DNA from: Pseudonocardiales bacterium
Lineage (GTDB): Bacteria > Actinomycetota > Actinomycetes > Mycobacteriales > Pseudonocardiaceae
Direction of reading: 5' to 3'
Assembly (NCBI GenBank): GCA_019241525.1
Contig: JAFAWY010000018.1
Span: 1 to 45,540 of the forward strand
DNA length: 45,540 bases
Shown: piece after piece, positions 1 through 7,920 of the stretch
Numbering within the stretch: position 1 is the first letter of the stretch
Layout of the letters: each line of letters opens with the position of its first letter
The notes under the pieces: generated by a model
The model's database searches: none
The model's input: the letters and a program-made list of their open reading frames with translations, nothing else
What the model was told of the DNA's origin: nothing
Made by a program: the position numbers and the translations under genes

Positions 1-1
1 C

Positions 2-436
2 TTGTGGCGGGCGGTGGACCAGCACGGTGTCGTGCTCGACATTCTGGTCACCTCCCGGCGCGACGCCAGGGCCGCGACCAGGTTCTTCCGCAAGCTGCTC
101 AGGGGGCTGGAGTACGTGCCCCGGGTGCTGGTCACCGATAAACTCCGCAGTTACGGCGCGGCCCGGCGCCGGGTGCTGCGCTCGGTGGAGCACCGCCAGT
201 CGAAGTACCTGAACAACCTCGCGGAGAACTCCCACCAGCCGACCCGCCAGCGAGAGCGGGCCATGAAACGGTTCACCTCAGCCCGGCACGCCCAGCGGTT
301 CTTATCCGCCTTCAGCGGCATCTCCCCGCACTTCCGGCCCCACCGTCACCGCCTCAGCGCCCAGGAGTACCGGCGCGAGATGGCCACTCGATTCAGCACC
401 TGGAACGAGGTCACGGGCACGGCCACGGCCGCCTGA
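2..436 (+). CDS. IS6-family transposase, 3' part (5' end outside window)
   Basis: The reading frame is open from the first bases, so the gene starts upstream and only its C-terminal 144 residues are here. The opening LWRAVDQHGVVLDILVTSRR is the hallmark of the DDE domain of IS6-type transposases, with the second catalytic Asp in VLVTDKL and the last acidic residue in the LAENSHQPTRQRERAMKRF segment. The product would cut and join the ends of its own insertion sequence. A candidate right terminal repeat lies about 60 bp past the stop. Family assignment is confident; whether the element is intact cannot be judged because its left half is missing. Confidence 0.9.
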   Translation: MWRAVDQHGVVLDILVTSRRDARAATRFFRKLLRGLEYVPRVLVTDKLRSYGAARRRVLRSVEHRQSKYLNNLAENSHQPTRQRERAMKRFTSARHAQRFLSAFSGISPHFRPHRHRLSAQEYRREMATRFSTWNEVTGTATAA

Positions 437-497
437 CACCCGCTTCGGAGACCGACCCGGCCGGCCCAACCATGCCCGCACCGCCGGACAACCCCAG

Positions 498-512
498 CAA
501 GTTGACGGTGCC
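498..512. repeat. Candidate right terminal inverted repeat of the IS6-type element
   Basis: Read inward on the minus strand this site is GGCACCGTCAACTTG. That resembles the GGCACTGTTGCAAA-type ends of IS6-family elements and lies where a right end should be, just after the transposase gene. The next bases, gtgcgcgg, would be the 8-bp target duplication. The left end is outside the window, so the pairing is inferred. Confidence 0.45.
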
Positions 513-1269
513 GTGCGCGGCCCTGCTCTGTCTGAGCGCCTCGCCGCGCCCGTTAAGTTGATTGGCCCCACCCACCGGAGACGCCGAAACACTCCATGCC
601 GCCACCACACAGCGAAGGGATGACCGGCAGCCCACCTCTGGACCTGCCCCACCCATGCGCACGCGCTGGAGACCCGACAGGCGTCCCGCTGACCCCGGCG
701 ACACGCAGGGAGACCACCAGCTTTCTTCTCCGCCATCACAAGCCTGCACCGAACGACGGCGTCGACATCAAGGACCTCCGGCCGCTAACGCGGGCGGCCC
801 TACCAGGCCGATCCTGGACCCCGACACCGCAACCGACGCTGCCCAAAAACAGCGGAGGACGAAAGAAAAAAGATCAACCAGCCGTGGGACGGCAAGCTTG
901 ACGGGTCCAGTCCTTTCAGGGATGACGGTGCCGGCTCAGACCACCTCCCCCAAGTCCTTACCTGGTCCAGACGCACCGAACCTCCGTCAAGTTGATTTCA
1001 GGAGTCAGCCCGGTCGGCATCACGACGGAACGCTAGATCAACTAGCCGTCCATCCCACGGATCTCATACAAATCGGCGATTCATGTCAGCTGCCACGCGC
1101 CGTGGGCAGGTGACAATTCACGATGATCGTCGTGTCGGGCATTCCCAGGTAGTTGACAGACGACGTCCAGCAGTGTGGGAGGTTCGCCGCCCACACTGCT
1201 GCCTGGGGGTGGTGTGTGTGGCCACAGCGAGCGCCGAAGCCGGCCACTGGTTGTCGACGGCCAGCCCAC
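513..1269. other. Gene-free, probably decayed stretch
   Basis: No open frame here has a recognisable protein signature. The motif aagttgatt occurs at about 554 and 988, echoing the aagttga in the candidate IS end at 498, so this may hold remnants of further insertion-sequence ends. The stretch lies between the transposase and a deleted response regulator gene, consistent with repeated insertion and deletion. Confidence 0.4.
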
Positions 1270-1535
1270 GTCATCGAGTTGTTTTCAGCCAGCCTGCGCT
1301 TCGTTGGCTTCGAGGTGGCTGCCACCATCGACGGGCTCGAGACGATGCAGCACGCCCGGCGGTGGTGTCCAAGACCCAAATCTTGGAGCATGTGTGGAAT
1401 TACGACTTCAACGGTGACACTGGCGTGATCGAGTCCTACGTCTCCTACCTGCGGCGCAAACTCGACACCGGTGAGCCGCGGCTGCTGCACACCGTGCGTG
1501 GCGTCGGCTACGTGCTCCGCGTGCCTCGAACGTGA
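1270..1535 (+). pseudogene. OmpR-family response regulator, internally deleted and frameshifted
   Basis: Two pieces of one response regulator can be read in different frames. At about 1270-1360 one frame gives [20 protein letters not shown], which matches the first helix and second strand of a receiver domain. From 1362 another frame gives [19 protein letters not shown] and ends [11 protein letters not shown], the winged-helix DNA-binding domain of the OmpR/PhoB class. The phosphoacceptor Asp region and the rest of the receiver, roughly 100 residues, are gone, and the frame changes at the join near 1360. The stop codon overlaps the start of the histidine kinase gene as GTGA, so the pair was an operon. 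The product is almost certainly non-functional. Confidence 0.8.
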
Positions 1536-3058
1536 CCACAGCCATGACCGCAGCGGCGCCCGCTACCGCCCGGATTAGGTCCGCTGGCCGGGCCGCCCGC
1601 GCGGTATGGGCGGCAACGCCGCTGTGGCTGCGGCTGGTTGCCGCTGTGTTGGCGCTCGTTGCGGTCGCGCTGGGTGCCACCGGGGTAGCGACGGTCACCG
1701 CGCTGCACGGCTACCTGCTCGATCAGGTGGACGGCCAGCTGCGCGCCGCGGGCGAGCACGCCCTACGCCAGGGTGCTGGTTCGGCGCTGCCCCCGCTGGG
1801 CCCGGTCGGTGAGCGGGGCGGCCCGGGCCGGTTCCGGTTGCCCAGCACCTTCGCCCTGGCCGTCACCGATGAAAGCGGCACCGTGGTCGCGGCGCTGGAA
1901 TCCCCGCTGCGGGCCGGCCAGCCGGGTCCGGCCCTTCCACGGTTGACTCCGGAGCAGGCCGTGGCCCGGCACGGGCAGGCCATGACCGTGCCGGCGACCA
2001 GCGGCGACGGGCAGTGGCGGCTACTGGCGATCCCGCTTCCCGACGACTCCGGCACCCTGCTGGTGTCGACCAACCTGGCCAACGTGGACGCCATCTCGGC
2101 CCGGTTGACATTCCTAGAGCTGATCACCGGCGGGGTGGTGCTGGTGGCGCTGGCCGGTGTGGGTTACCTCGTGGTACGCAGCAGCCTGCGGCCGCTGGCC
2201 GAAGTGAAGGACACGGCAGGGGCCATCGCCGCAGGTGACCTCACCCGGCGGGTGCCCGAGCACCCGCCACGCACCGAGGTCGGGCAGCTGTCCAGTGCGC
2301 TGAACGGGATGCTCGCCCAGATCGAATCGGCCTTCCGCACCCAGCAAGCCTCCGAGGCGGCCGCCCGCAGCTCCGAGGAGCGGATGCGACGCTTTGTCGC
2401 CGACGCCAGCCACGAGCTACGAACCCCGTTGACGTCGATCCGGGGCTTCGCCGAGCTGTACCGGCAGGGTGCAGCCGACGACGTGGCGCGGCTGATGAGC
2501 CGGATCGAGTCCGAGGCTGACCGGATGGGATTGCTCGTCGAGGACCTGCTGTTGTTGGCCCGGCTCGATGCACAGCGGGAGTTGGCCCGCGCGCCGGTCG
2601 ACCTTGTCGCGCTGGCCGCCGACGCGGTGCACGATGCCCGAACGCTGTCGCCCGATCGGCGTGTCACCCTCGAGGTGACTCACAACGGTCTGGTACCCGT
2701 GGTACTCGGCGATGAGGCCCGCTTGCGGCAGGTGCTGGGCAACCTGATGACCAACGCGCTTACCCACACCCCGGCCGGTACCCCGGTCACCGTAGGTGTG
2801 GGTACCGAACCCGGCTGGGCGGTGCTTTCGGTCAGCGATAAGGGCCCGGGGCTGGCGCCGGAAGACGCGCAGCGGGTATTCGAGCGGTTCTACCGGGCAG
2901 ACTCGGCGCGAACCCGGTCGGCCAGCCGTGGCGGGACCGGGCTTGGGCTGTCCATCGTGGCCGCGCTCACCGCCGCGCACGGCGGCACAGCGGAACTGGA
3001 CACCGCCCCAGGCGCCGGCGCAGTTTTCCGCATCCGCCTACCCCTAGCCGTTACCTGA
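1532..3058 (+). CDS. HAMP-domain sensor histidine kinase
   Basis: This 508-residue membrane histidine kinase would autophosphorylate on His and pass phosphate to a response regulator. A first membrane segment lies at about residues 30-55, an extracytoplasmic sensor region follows, and a second membrane segment is near 193-213, leading into a HAMP linker. The phosphoacceptor is His294 in [17 protein letters not shown]. The ATP-binding core has an N box ([11 protein letters not shown], about 404), a G1 box ([12 protein letters not shown]) and a G2 box ([13 protein letters not shown]). The GTG start overlaps the stop of the upstream regulator gene. That regulator is broken, so this kinase looks like an orphan unless it signals to a regulator elsewhere. 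The stimulus cannot be told. Confidence 0.92.
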   Translation: MTTAMTAAAPATARIRSAGRAARAVWAATPLWLRLVAAVLALVAVALGATGVATVTALHGYLLDQVDGQLRAAGEHALRQGAGSALPPLGPVGERGGPGRFRLPSTFALAVTDESGTVVAALESPLRAGQPGPALPRLTPEQAVARHGQAMTVPATSGDGQWRLLAIPLPDDSGTLLVSTNLANVDAISARLTFLELITGGVVLVALAGVGYLVVRSSLRPLAEVKDTAGAIAAGDLTRRVPEHPPRTEVGQLSSALNGMLAQIESAFRTQQASEAAARSSEERMRRFVADASHELRTPLTSIRGFAELYRQGAADDVARLMSRIESEADRMGLLVEDLLLLARLDAQRELARAPVDLVALAADAVHDARTLSPDRRVTLEVTHNGLVPVVLGDEARLRQVLGNLMTNALTHTPAGTPVTVGVGTEPGWAVLSVSDKGPGLAPEDAQRVFERFYRADSARTRSASRGGTGLGLSIVAALTAAHGGTAELDTAPGAGAVFRIRLPLAVT

Positions 3059-3091
3059 CTTCCTTCATCCCTCCCTCCGACATGGAGACAT

Positions 3092-3123
3092 ATCGGGGTT
3101 CAAGTAGTCCCAAAAACCCCGAT
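3092..3123 (+). terminator. Hairpin downstream of the histidine kinase gene
   Basis: ATCGGGGTT and AACCCCGAT form perfect 9-bp arms around a 14-base loop, 34 bases after the kinase stop codon. There is no clear T-tract, so it could be an actinobacterial-style terminator or simply a stem-loop. The remaining sequence to 3328 holds no gene that I can recognise. Confidence 0.4.
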
Positions 3124-3328
3124 GTAGCGCCATATCGGACGGCGAGTCGCCCACAGAGAGTATTCGCTGCGGCAAGTGGCGCGTGCTGCACCGCAATCGA
3201 TACCGAGCTGCCGCGGTGTATTGGCACAAGGAGTGGTCAAGGCATAGCACATGTGGCGTAATGTCCGGTTTGTACTACTCCAAGCAGTTCACAACCGATC
3301 ACGCAGAGTAATATTAGGCCACTAATGC

Positions 3329-4612
3329 GTGTCATTAATCTTTGTGAATCTTGTGGCCTTCAGGACCCCGCGAGTACGGTACGCAACCGTGTCAACGTCC
3401 GATTCATCCGTACTTGTCCTAGTTGGGCGCGGTGTCCGGTGGGTTGTCGAGCGATACCGCAGCCCGGCTACCCGCGCGTTGGTGAACAAAGCGCGGTCGG
3501 CAGCCGCACGGCTGTTAGCGCCACCCGACACCGTGCCACGCTCGGTGTCTGGAGGGCAGTCGATTTCGAGTCCCCTTTGGGGTCGCCCGAACGACTCGGA
3601 TGAGGCGTTGGCCAGGGTCTCTGCTGATGTCGCCCGGCGCGATCTCAACCTGGTGGATTCCTTGCTTGCCCGGCTCGAAGACATGGAGGCGAACGAAAGC
3701 GATCCGGACGCACTGGCCCGGCTGTATCAATTGGACCATCTCGCCGCCCGGTTACGGCGCAATGCAGAAAACCTTCGGGTCCTCGCCGGGCAGGACGCCG
3801 GCAGCAGGCCCGGCGCACCGCCGGTCATCGACGTGATTCGAGGGGCGATGTCGTCCATCGAGCACTACCAGCGGATCGACATCGAGCGCGTCGCCGCGCT
3901 GGCTGTGGCCGACCCGGTCGCCGACGATCTGAGCCGGCTTCTGGCGGAGCTGCTGGACAACGCGACGAGGTACTCGCCGCCGATGTCAAGGGTCACCGTC
4001 AGCGCGTACCTCACCGAGCAGGGCAGCCTGCTGATCCAGTTCGAGAACGCTGGACACCACCTGCCCGACGACCAGCTACGGGTGCTCAATGCCCAACTCT
4101 CCGCCGCCGGCCCGGAAAGCGGATCCGTCGAACAGATGGGCCTGGTGGTCGTCCGCCGCCTGGCCGCCCAGCACGGCATCCAGGTGAGCTTGGACAGCAG
4201 GCCCACCCGTGGCACCGCCACCACGGTACTGCTACCTCCGAACCTGCTGTGTGACGTTCCCGCCAAGCCGTGGTTCGCCGACACCCCGATGATGAAAATT
4301 CCGGGGCCGGCGCCGGCCCCGGTTGGTGCCCCGGCCAGCCCACCGCCCGCAGTGGCCCTGCAGGGTAAGCCACCGCCAGCCCCGAGGATGACACGTAACG
4401 GCTTACCCCGGAGGGTCCCGCAAAGCCTTCGCGAATTCGGCGCCTTTCCCGCATCCCTGCCTAGTCCCCGGAATGATCCCGACGCCGACCTCGCTCAGGA
4501 AGAGCACACCGAGGGACGTGAGCAACTGATCGCAGATATCGGGGACTTTTCGGAGGGTGAGCAGGCCGCTCGGCAGCAACGGCCGGCTGGAAAGCCAAGA
4601 AAGACGACGTGA
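3329..4612 (+). CDS. Conservon histidine-kinase-like ATPase (CvnA type)
   Basis: This is the first gene of a conservon, the actinobacterial four-gene set thought to act like a eukaryotic G-protein-coupled complex at the membrane. The helical segment at about residues 95-155, with LYQLDHLAARLRRNAENLRV, is typical of CvnA proteins and replaces a normal His-containing dimerisation box. The GHKL ATPase follows with LLAELLDNATRYSPP (N box) and MGLVVVRRLAAQHGIQV. The last 100 residues are Pro/Ala-rich and probably disordered. At 427 residues it lacks the large N-terminal membrane and sensor part of many CvnA proteins. The start is unsure: GTG at 3329 gives the longest form, and GTG at 3389 is another choice. 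Confidence 0.85.
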   Translation: MSLIFVNLVAFRTPRVRYATVSTSDSSVLVLVGRGVRWVVERYRSPATRALVNKARSAAARLLAPPDTVPRSVSGGQSISSPLWGRPNDSDEALARVSADVARRDLNLVDSLLARLEDMEANESDPDALARLYQLDHLAARLRRNAENLRVLAGQDAGSRPGAPPVIDVIRGAMSSIEHYQRIDIERVAALAVADPVADDLSRLLAELLDNATRYSPPMSRVTVSAYLTEQGSLLIQFENAGHHLPDDQLRVLNAQLSAAGPESGSVEQMGLVVVRRLAAQHGIQVSLDSRPTRGTATTVLLPPNLLCDVPAKPWFADTPMMKIPGPAPAPVGAPASPPPAVALQGKPPPAPRMTRNGLPRRVPQSLREFGAFPASLPSPRNDPDADLAQEEHTEGREQLIADIGDFSEGEQAARQQRPAGKPRKTT

Positions 4613-5053
4613 ATGACTGCCGATCATGCCCTCAAGAAGCCGGCGGACTTCGCCACGCTGATCAACGGGTTCGTCGAGCGCGTGGCCGGCGTAACTCACG
4701 CTCTGGTGCTGTCCTCTGACGGATTCCCCCTGACTGCGTCGAAATCAGTGAGCAGCGATGGCGCCGAGCAACTCGCGGCGATCTCTAGTGGCCTACTGGG
4801 CCTGGCTCGCAACGGTGCGGCACTGTTCGGCAAAGGCAGCTGCGAACTGATCATGATTCGACTATCGCGCGGATACTTCCTGTTCATGGGGATCGGCGAA
4901 TGCGCTGGCCTGGCGGTGCTGACGTCGGCGCGCTGCAATATGAAAGCCATCGCCTATGAGATGACACAGTTCGTCGACACGGCCGCAGGTGCATTAACCC
5001 CCCAGGCTCGTGCCGATCTGCGGCGCGTCATCACCGCACGGCGAGCCGACTGA
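4613..5053 (+). CDS. Roadblock/LC7-domain protein (CvnB type)
   Basis: This 146-residue protein has one roadblock/LC7 fold (about residues 10-125). VTHALVLSSDGFPLTAS and LAAISSGLLGLARNGAALF are the conserved strand-helix elements of the bacterial family. In conservons the second protein is thought to bind and regulate the small GTPase encoded last. The ATG directly follows the stop codon of the upstream kinase-like gene, so the two are co-translated. No enzymatic residues are expected. Confidence 0.93.
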   Translation: MTADHALKKPADFATLINGFVERVAGVTHALVLSSDGFPLTASKSVSSDGAEQLAAISSGLLGLARNGAALFGKGSCELIMIRLSRGYFLFMGIGECAGLAVLTSARCNMKAIAYEMTQFVDTAAGALTPQARADLRRVITARRAD

Positions 5054-5073
5054 CCACCGGAGGAGGGGCAACG

Positions 5074-5430
5074 GTGGAACACATTGCGATGCGCAGCAAA
5101 AGGATCCGACTCTATGCGCTCACCGGAGGTCGAACCAGACCGCGGCACCATTTAATGGTAGAGACTCTCATATCAGTTCCAGAGTACGATCCGCAGCTGG
5201 CCGAAACCCTCATGCCGGAGTCCCGGGCACTTTACGAGCTTGCCCGGGAAACAACCTCCATTGCGGAGATGTCCGCCCATTTGACCATCCCACTGGGTGT
5301 GATCCGCGTACTGATCAGCGACCTGGCCGCGCAAGATGCCGTGTTCATCCATCCCACTGGCTTCACGTACCAGTATGACCGGATCATCCTGGAGAGGATC
5401 CTCGATGGACTCAAGAAGCTACCCGCTTGA
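5074..5430 (+). CDS. DUF742 protein (CvnC type)
   Basis: This 118-residue DUF742 protein has the family's RLYALTGGRTRP motif near the N-terminus and a C-terminal winged-helix-like part (ELARETTSIAEMSAHLTIPL, then a short hydrophobic helix). A GTG start is supported by a GGAGGAGG ribosome site about 9 bases before it. It is the third member of the conservon. Its end overlaps the start of the GTPase gene by 26 bp. The biochemical role of DUF742 is not established; a DNA-binding or adaptor role is inference. Confidence 0.92.
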   Translation: MEHIAMRSKRIRLYALTGGRTRPRHHLMVETLISVPEYDPQLAETLMPESRALYELARETTSIAEMSAHLTIPLGVIRVLISDLAAQDAVFIHPTGFTYQYDRIILERILDGLKKLPA

Positions 5431-6025
5431 TACTTCTTCGTTGACCATTTCAGCGAAGATCGTCATCGCTGGTGGTTTCGGGGTGGGTAAGACCACCTTT
5501 GTGGGGTCGGTATCCGAGGTGAAGCCGATCAATACCGAGGCCTGGATGACCGTGGCCGGCGAGGGCGTCGATCCACTGCCGGACAGCGGGAAGACGACGA
5601 CCACGGTGGCCATGGACTTCGGGCGCATCAGACTCCAACCCGACCTCGTCCTCTACCTGTTCGGTACTCCGGGCCAACCTCGGTTCTGGTTTCTCTGGGA
5701 CGATCTATGCCGGGGTGCACTCGGTGCTGTCGTCCTGGTGGACACCCGGCAGATCCAGGATTCGTTCCCGGCCATCAACTATTTCGAAAACGATTCTGAT
5801 ATCCCTTTCATCGTGGCCGTAAACAAGTTCGACGGTGAACTCGGCTATGAACTTGACGAGGTACGCGAGGCGCTGGCCCTGAACCCGGATGTGCTGCTGA
5901 CAACCTGCGATGCCCGGGATCCCGGGTCAACCTCGAAAGCATTACAAGAATTGGTGTCCTACACCATGAGCTGCACCGTATCCTACGGCCCCGGTGTGAC
6001 CTCGGGACAGCAGCAGGAGGGTTAA
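5405..6025 (+). CDS. Conservon small GTPase / ATP-GTP-binding protein (CvnD type)
   Basis: This is a Ras-like P-loop protein of about 206 residues and the fourth conservon member. The P-loop is GGFGVGKTT (residues 23-31). The switch I region carries the family's TTTTVAMDFGRI, the switch II region is LFGTPGQPRFWFLWDDL, and the base-specificity motif is NKFDG. All elements needed for nucleotide binding and hydrolysis are present. The ATG at 5405 lies inside the end of the DUF742 gene, a usual arrangement for these operons. By family knowledge the GTPase cycle is linked to the kinase-like and roadblock partners at the membrane. Confidence 0.92.
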   Translation: MDSRSYPLDTSSLTISAKIVIAGGFGVGKTTFVGSVSEVKPINTEAWMTVAGEGVDPLPDSGKTTTTVAMDFGRIRLQPDLVLYLFGTPGQPRFWFLWDDLCRGALGAVVLVDTRQIQDSFPAINYFENDSDIPFIVAVNKFDGELGYELDEVREALALNPDVLLTTCDARDPGSTSKALQELVSYTMSCTVSYGPGVTSGQQQEG

Positions 6026-6030
6026 TACCG

Positions 6031-7275
6031 ATGCGGAAAGTGTTGATTGTGGGGGCCGGCCAATCCGGCTTGCAATTGGCGCTGAGCCTACAAAGTCACA
6101 ACTACGACGTCACCGTGATGTCGGCCCGTACACCCGAGGAGATCCGCAGCGGCCGGGTCATGTCCACACAATGCATGTTCGGCCCTGCCCTGCAGCACGA
6201 ACGCGACTATGGATTAAATCTCTGGGAGCGGCAAACGCCGGACATCGAAGGCTTGGGGCTTTCCATTGCGGGACCCAATCACGAACGCGTCTTGGACTGG
6301 CTCGGCGAGCTCGACGACTATGCGCAGTCAGTGGACCAGCGAGTGAAGATGTCTGGATGGCTAGAGCTCTTCGAGAATCGGGGCGGCAAGGTCGTGTACC
6401 ACGGCGTCACGACATACGATCTCGATGGGTTGACCAATTTTTATGACCTTGTCATCATCGCCGCCGGCAAGGGAGAACTGGTTCAGTTGTTCGACCGTGA
6501 CCCCAGCCGTTCTCCCTATTCCACCACCCAGCGTATTCTCGCCGTGGTTTACGTACATGGCATGACGCCACGGCCAGAACATCCCACTGTGCGGGCGGTA
6601 CGGTTCAATGCTGTTCCCGGCGTTGGCGAGCTGTTCATCATGCCGTGCTTCACCGTCAGCGGCCCGTGCGATATTCTGTTCTTTGAGGGAATTCCCGGTG
6701 GTCCACTGGATTGCTGGGATGATCGGCCTTCCCCGGCTGAGCATCTGGTACGCACTCTCAATCTCATGCGCCAATTCGTGCCCTGGGAATACGACCGGTG
6801 CCATCACGTCGAGCTCACCGACGGCAGGGCCACCTTGACCGGTGGTTACCCGCCCGTGGTGCGACGACCAGTCGGTGAGCTTCCCTCCGGCGGGCAGGTG
6901 CTGGGCATGGCCGATGTGGTGGTAGCCAATGACCCCATCACCGGGCAGGGCTCGAACAGCGCAAGCAAGTGCGCGGCCTCGTACCTGGCCAGCATCCTCG
7001 ATCGCGGCGACCAGCCATTTGACCGGGCGTGGATGCAACAGACGTTCGACCGGTACTGGGCCGATGCCCAGCACACCACCATATGGACCAACGCGCTGCT
7101 CGCGCCGCCTCCCGAGCATGTGATGAAACTGCTCGGCGCGGCGGCTACCTATCCGGAGATCGCGCACCGCTTTGTCAACGGCTTCGCCGACCCCACCGAT
7201 TACCAGCATTGGTTCCTTGACCCGGAAAAGGCTACGCAGTACCTCGCGTCGGTTACCACAGCCCACAGCAGCTGA
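6031..7275 (+). CDS. StyA-like FAD monooxygenase (styrene/indole monooxygenase family)
   Basis: The 414-residue protein starts with a Rossmann FAD site, VLIVGAGQSGLQLALSL. Its order of elements follows styrene monooxygenase StyA: TVMSARTPEEIRSGRVMSTQ, then FENRGGKVVYHGV and DLVIIAAGKGELVQLFDRD. StyA-type enzymes use reduced FAD from a separate reductase (StyB) to epoxidise or hydroxylate aromatic substrates. No reductase gene is nearby. It begins 5 bases after the conservon GTPase gene and is followed by a second GTPase-like gene on the same strand, so it is likely co-transcribed. The substrate is unknown. Its placement inside a signalling operon suggests a link between conservon signalling and oxidation of a small molecule; that is inference. 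Confidence 0.82.
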   Translation: MRKVLIVGAGQSGLQLALSLQSHNYDVTVMSARTPEEIRSGRVMSTQCMFGPALQHERDYGLNLWERQTPDIEGLGLSIAGPNHERVLDWLGELDDYAQSVDQRVKMSGWLELFENRGGKVVYHGVTTYDLDGLTNFYDLVIIAAGKGELVQLFDRDPSRSPYSTTQRILAVVYVHGMTPRPEHPTVRAVRFNAVPGVGELFIMPCFTVSGPCDILFFEGIPGGPLDCWDDRPSPAEHLVRTLNLMRQFVPWEYDRCHHVELTDGRATLTGGYPPVVRRPVGELPSGGQVLGMADVVVANDPITGQGSNSASKCAASYLASILDRGDQPFDRAWMQQTFDRYWADAQHTTIWTNALLAPPPEHVMKLLGAAATYPEIAHRFVNGFADPTDYQHWFLDPEKATQYLASVTTAHSS

Positions 7276-7347
7276 ATCCTGCGGTGCCCTGAAATCTAAA
7301 CCGTCGGGGAAGTCGATCAAGCCAGCCGGGGGTTACGAGGGGGCCGC

Positions 7348-7920
7348 GTGGTCGGAACGCCGATCTTCGACGAGCTACGCAACCTGTTCGCTACCTCTCC
7401 GGGCCGGTTTGGACCTCAGCCCGGGGCACAATCGGGCTCGCTCAAGGCGGCCACGCCCCCCACGAAGATCATCATCACTGGAGGTCCCAGAACAGGGAAG
7501 ACCACCTTCGTGGGGTCGGTGTCGGATACTCACCCCATCGCTGTCGAGGCCGCCACAGATTTCGGCCGGATCACCCTGCATGCGGACCTGGTGGTGTACC
7601 TGTTCGGCACGTCGCAACCGGGGCACCAGGCATTCACCGGAGCGCTGGGCGCTGTGGTGCTCGTCGACCCCCGGCGCATCGAAGATGCATTCACGATGAT
7701 CAACTACTTTGAGAACAGCTCCGGCGTACCGTTCATCGTGGCTGTCACCATGGTCGACGGTGGGCTTGACCACGACCTCGACGAGCTCCGGGATGCCCTC
7801 GCGCTGGACCCGCAAGTGCCGCTGATGACCTGCGACGCCCGCGACCCCCGCTCGGCCACCGCGGTACTCCAGCAGCTCATCTCCCACACCCTCAACCGCA
7901 ATGCCTCCAACCCGGGCTAG
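7348..7920 (+). CDS. Divergent second CvnD-like GTPase homologue
   Basis: This 190-residue paralogue of the upstream conservon GTPase keeps a P-loop (GGPRTGKTT) and the following TFVGSVSDT. It has lost the threonine-rich switch I stretch (only AATDFGRI remains). The switch II segment is changed to LFGTSQPGHQAFTG, and the guanine-recognition motif NKxD is replaced by TMVDG. It may bind nucleotide weakly or without guanine specificity. GTG at 7348 follows a purine-rich ribosome site. Its stop codon overlaps the stop of the convergent ligD gene by four bases. A regulatory decoy role is possible but speculative. Confidence 0.8.
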   Translation: MVGTPIFDELRNLFATSPGRFGPQPGAQSGSLKAATPPTKIIITGGPRTGKTTFVGSVSDTHPIAVEAATDFGRITLHADLVVYLFGTSQPGHQAFTGALGAVVLVDPRRIEDAFTMINYFENSSGVPFIVAVTMVDGGLDHDLDELRDALALDPQVPLMTCDARDPRSATAVLQQLISHTLNRNASNPG

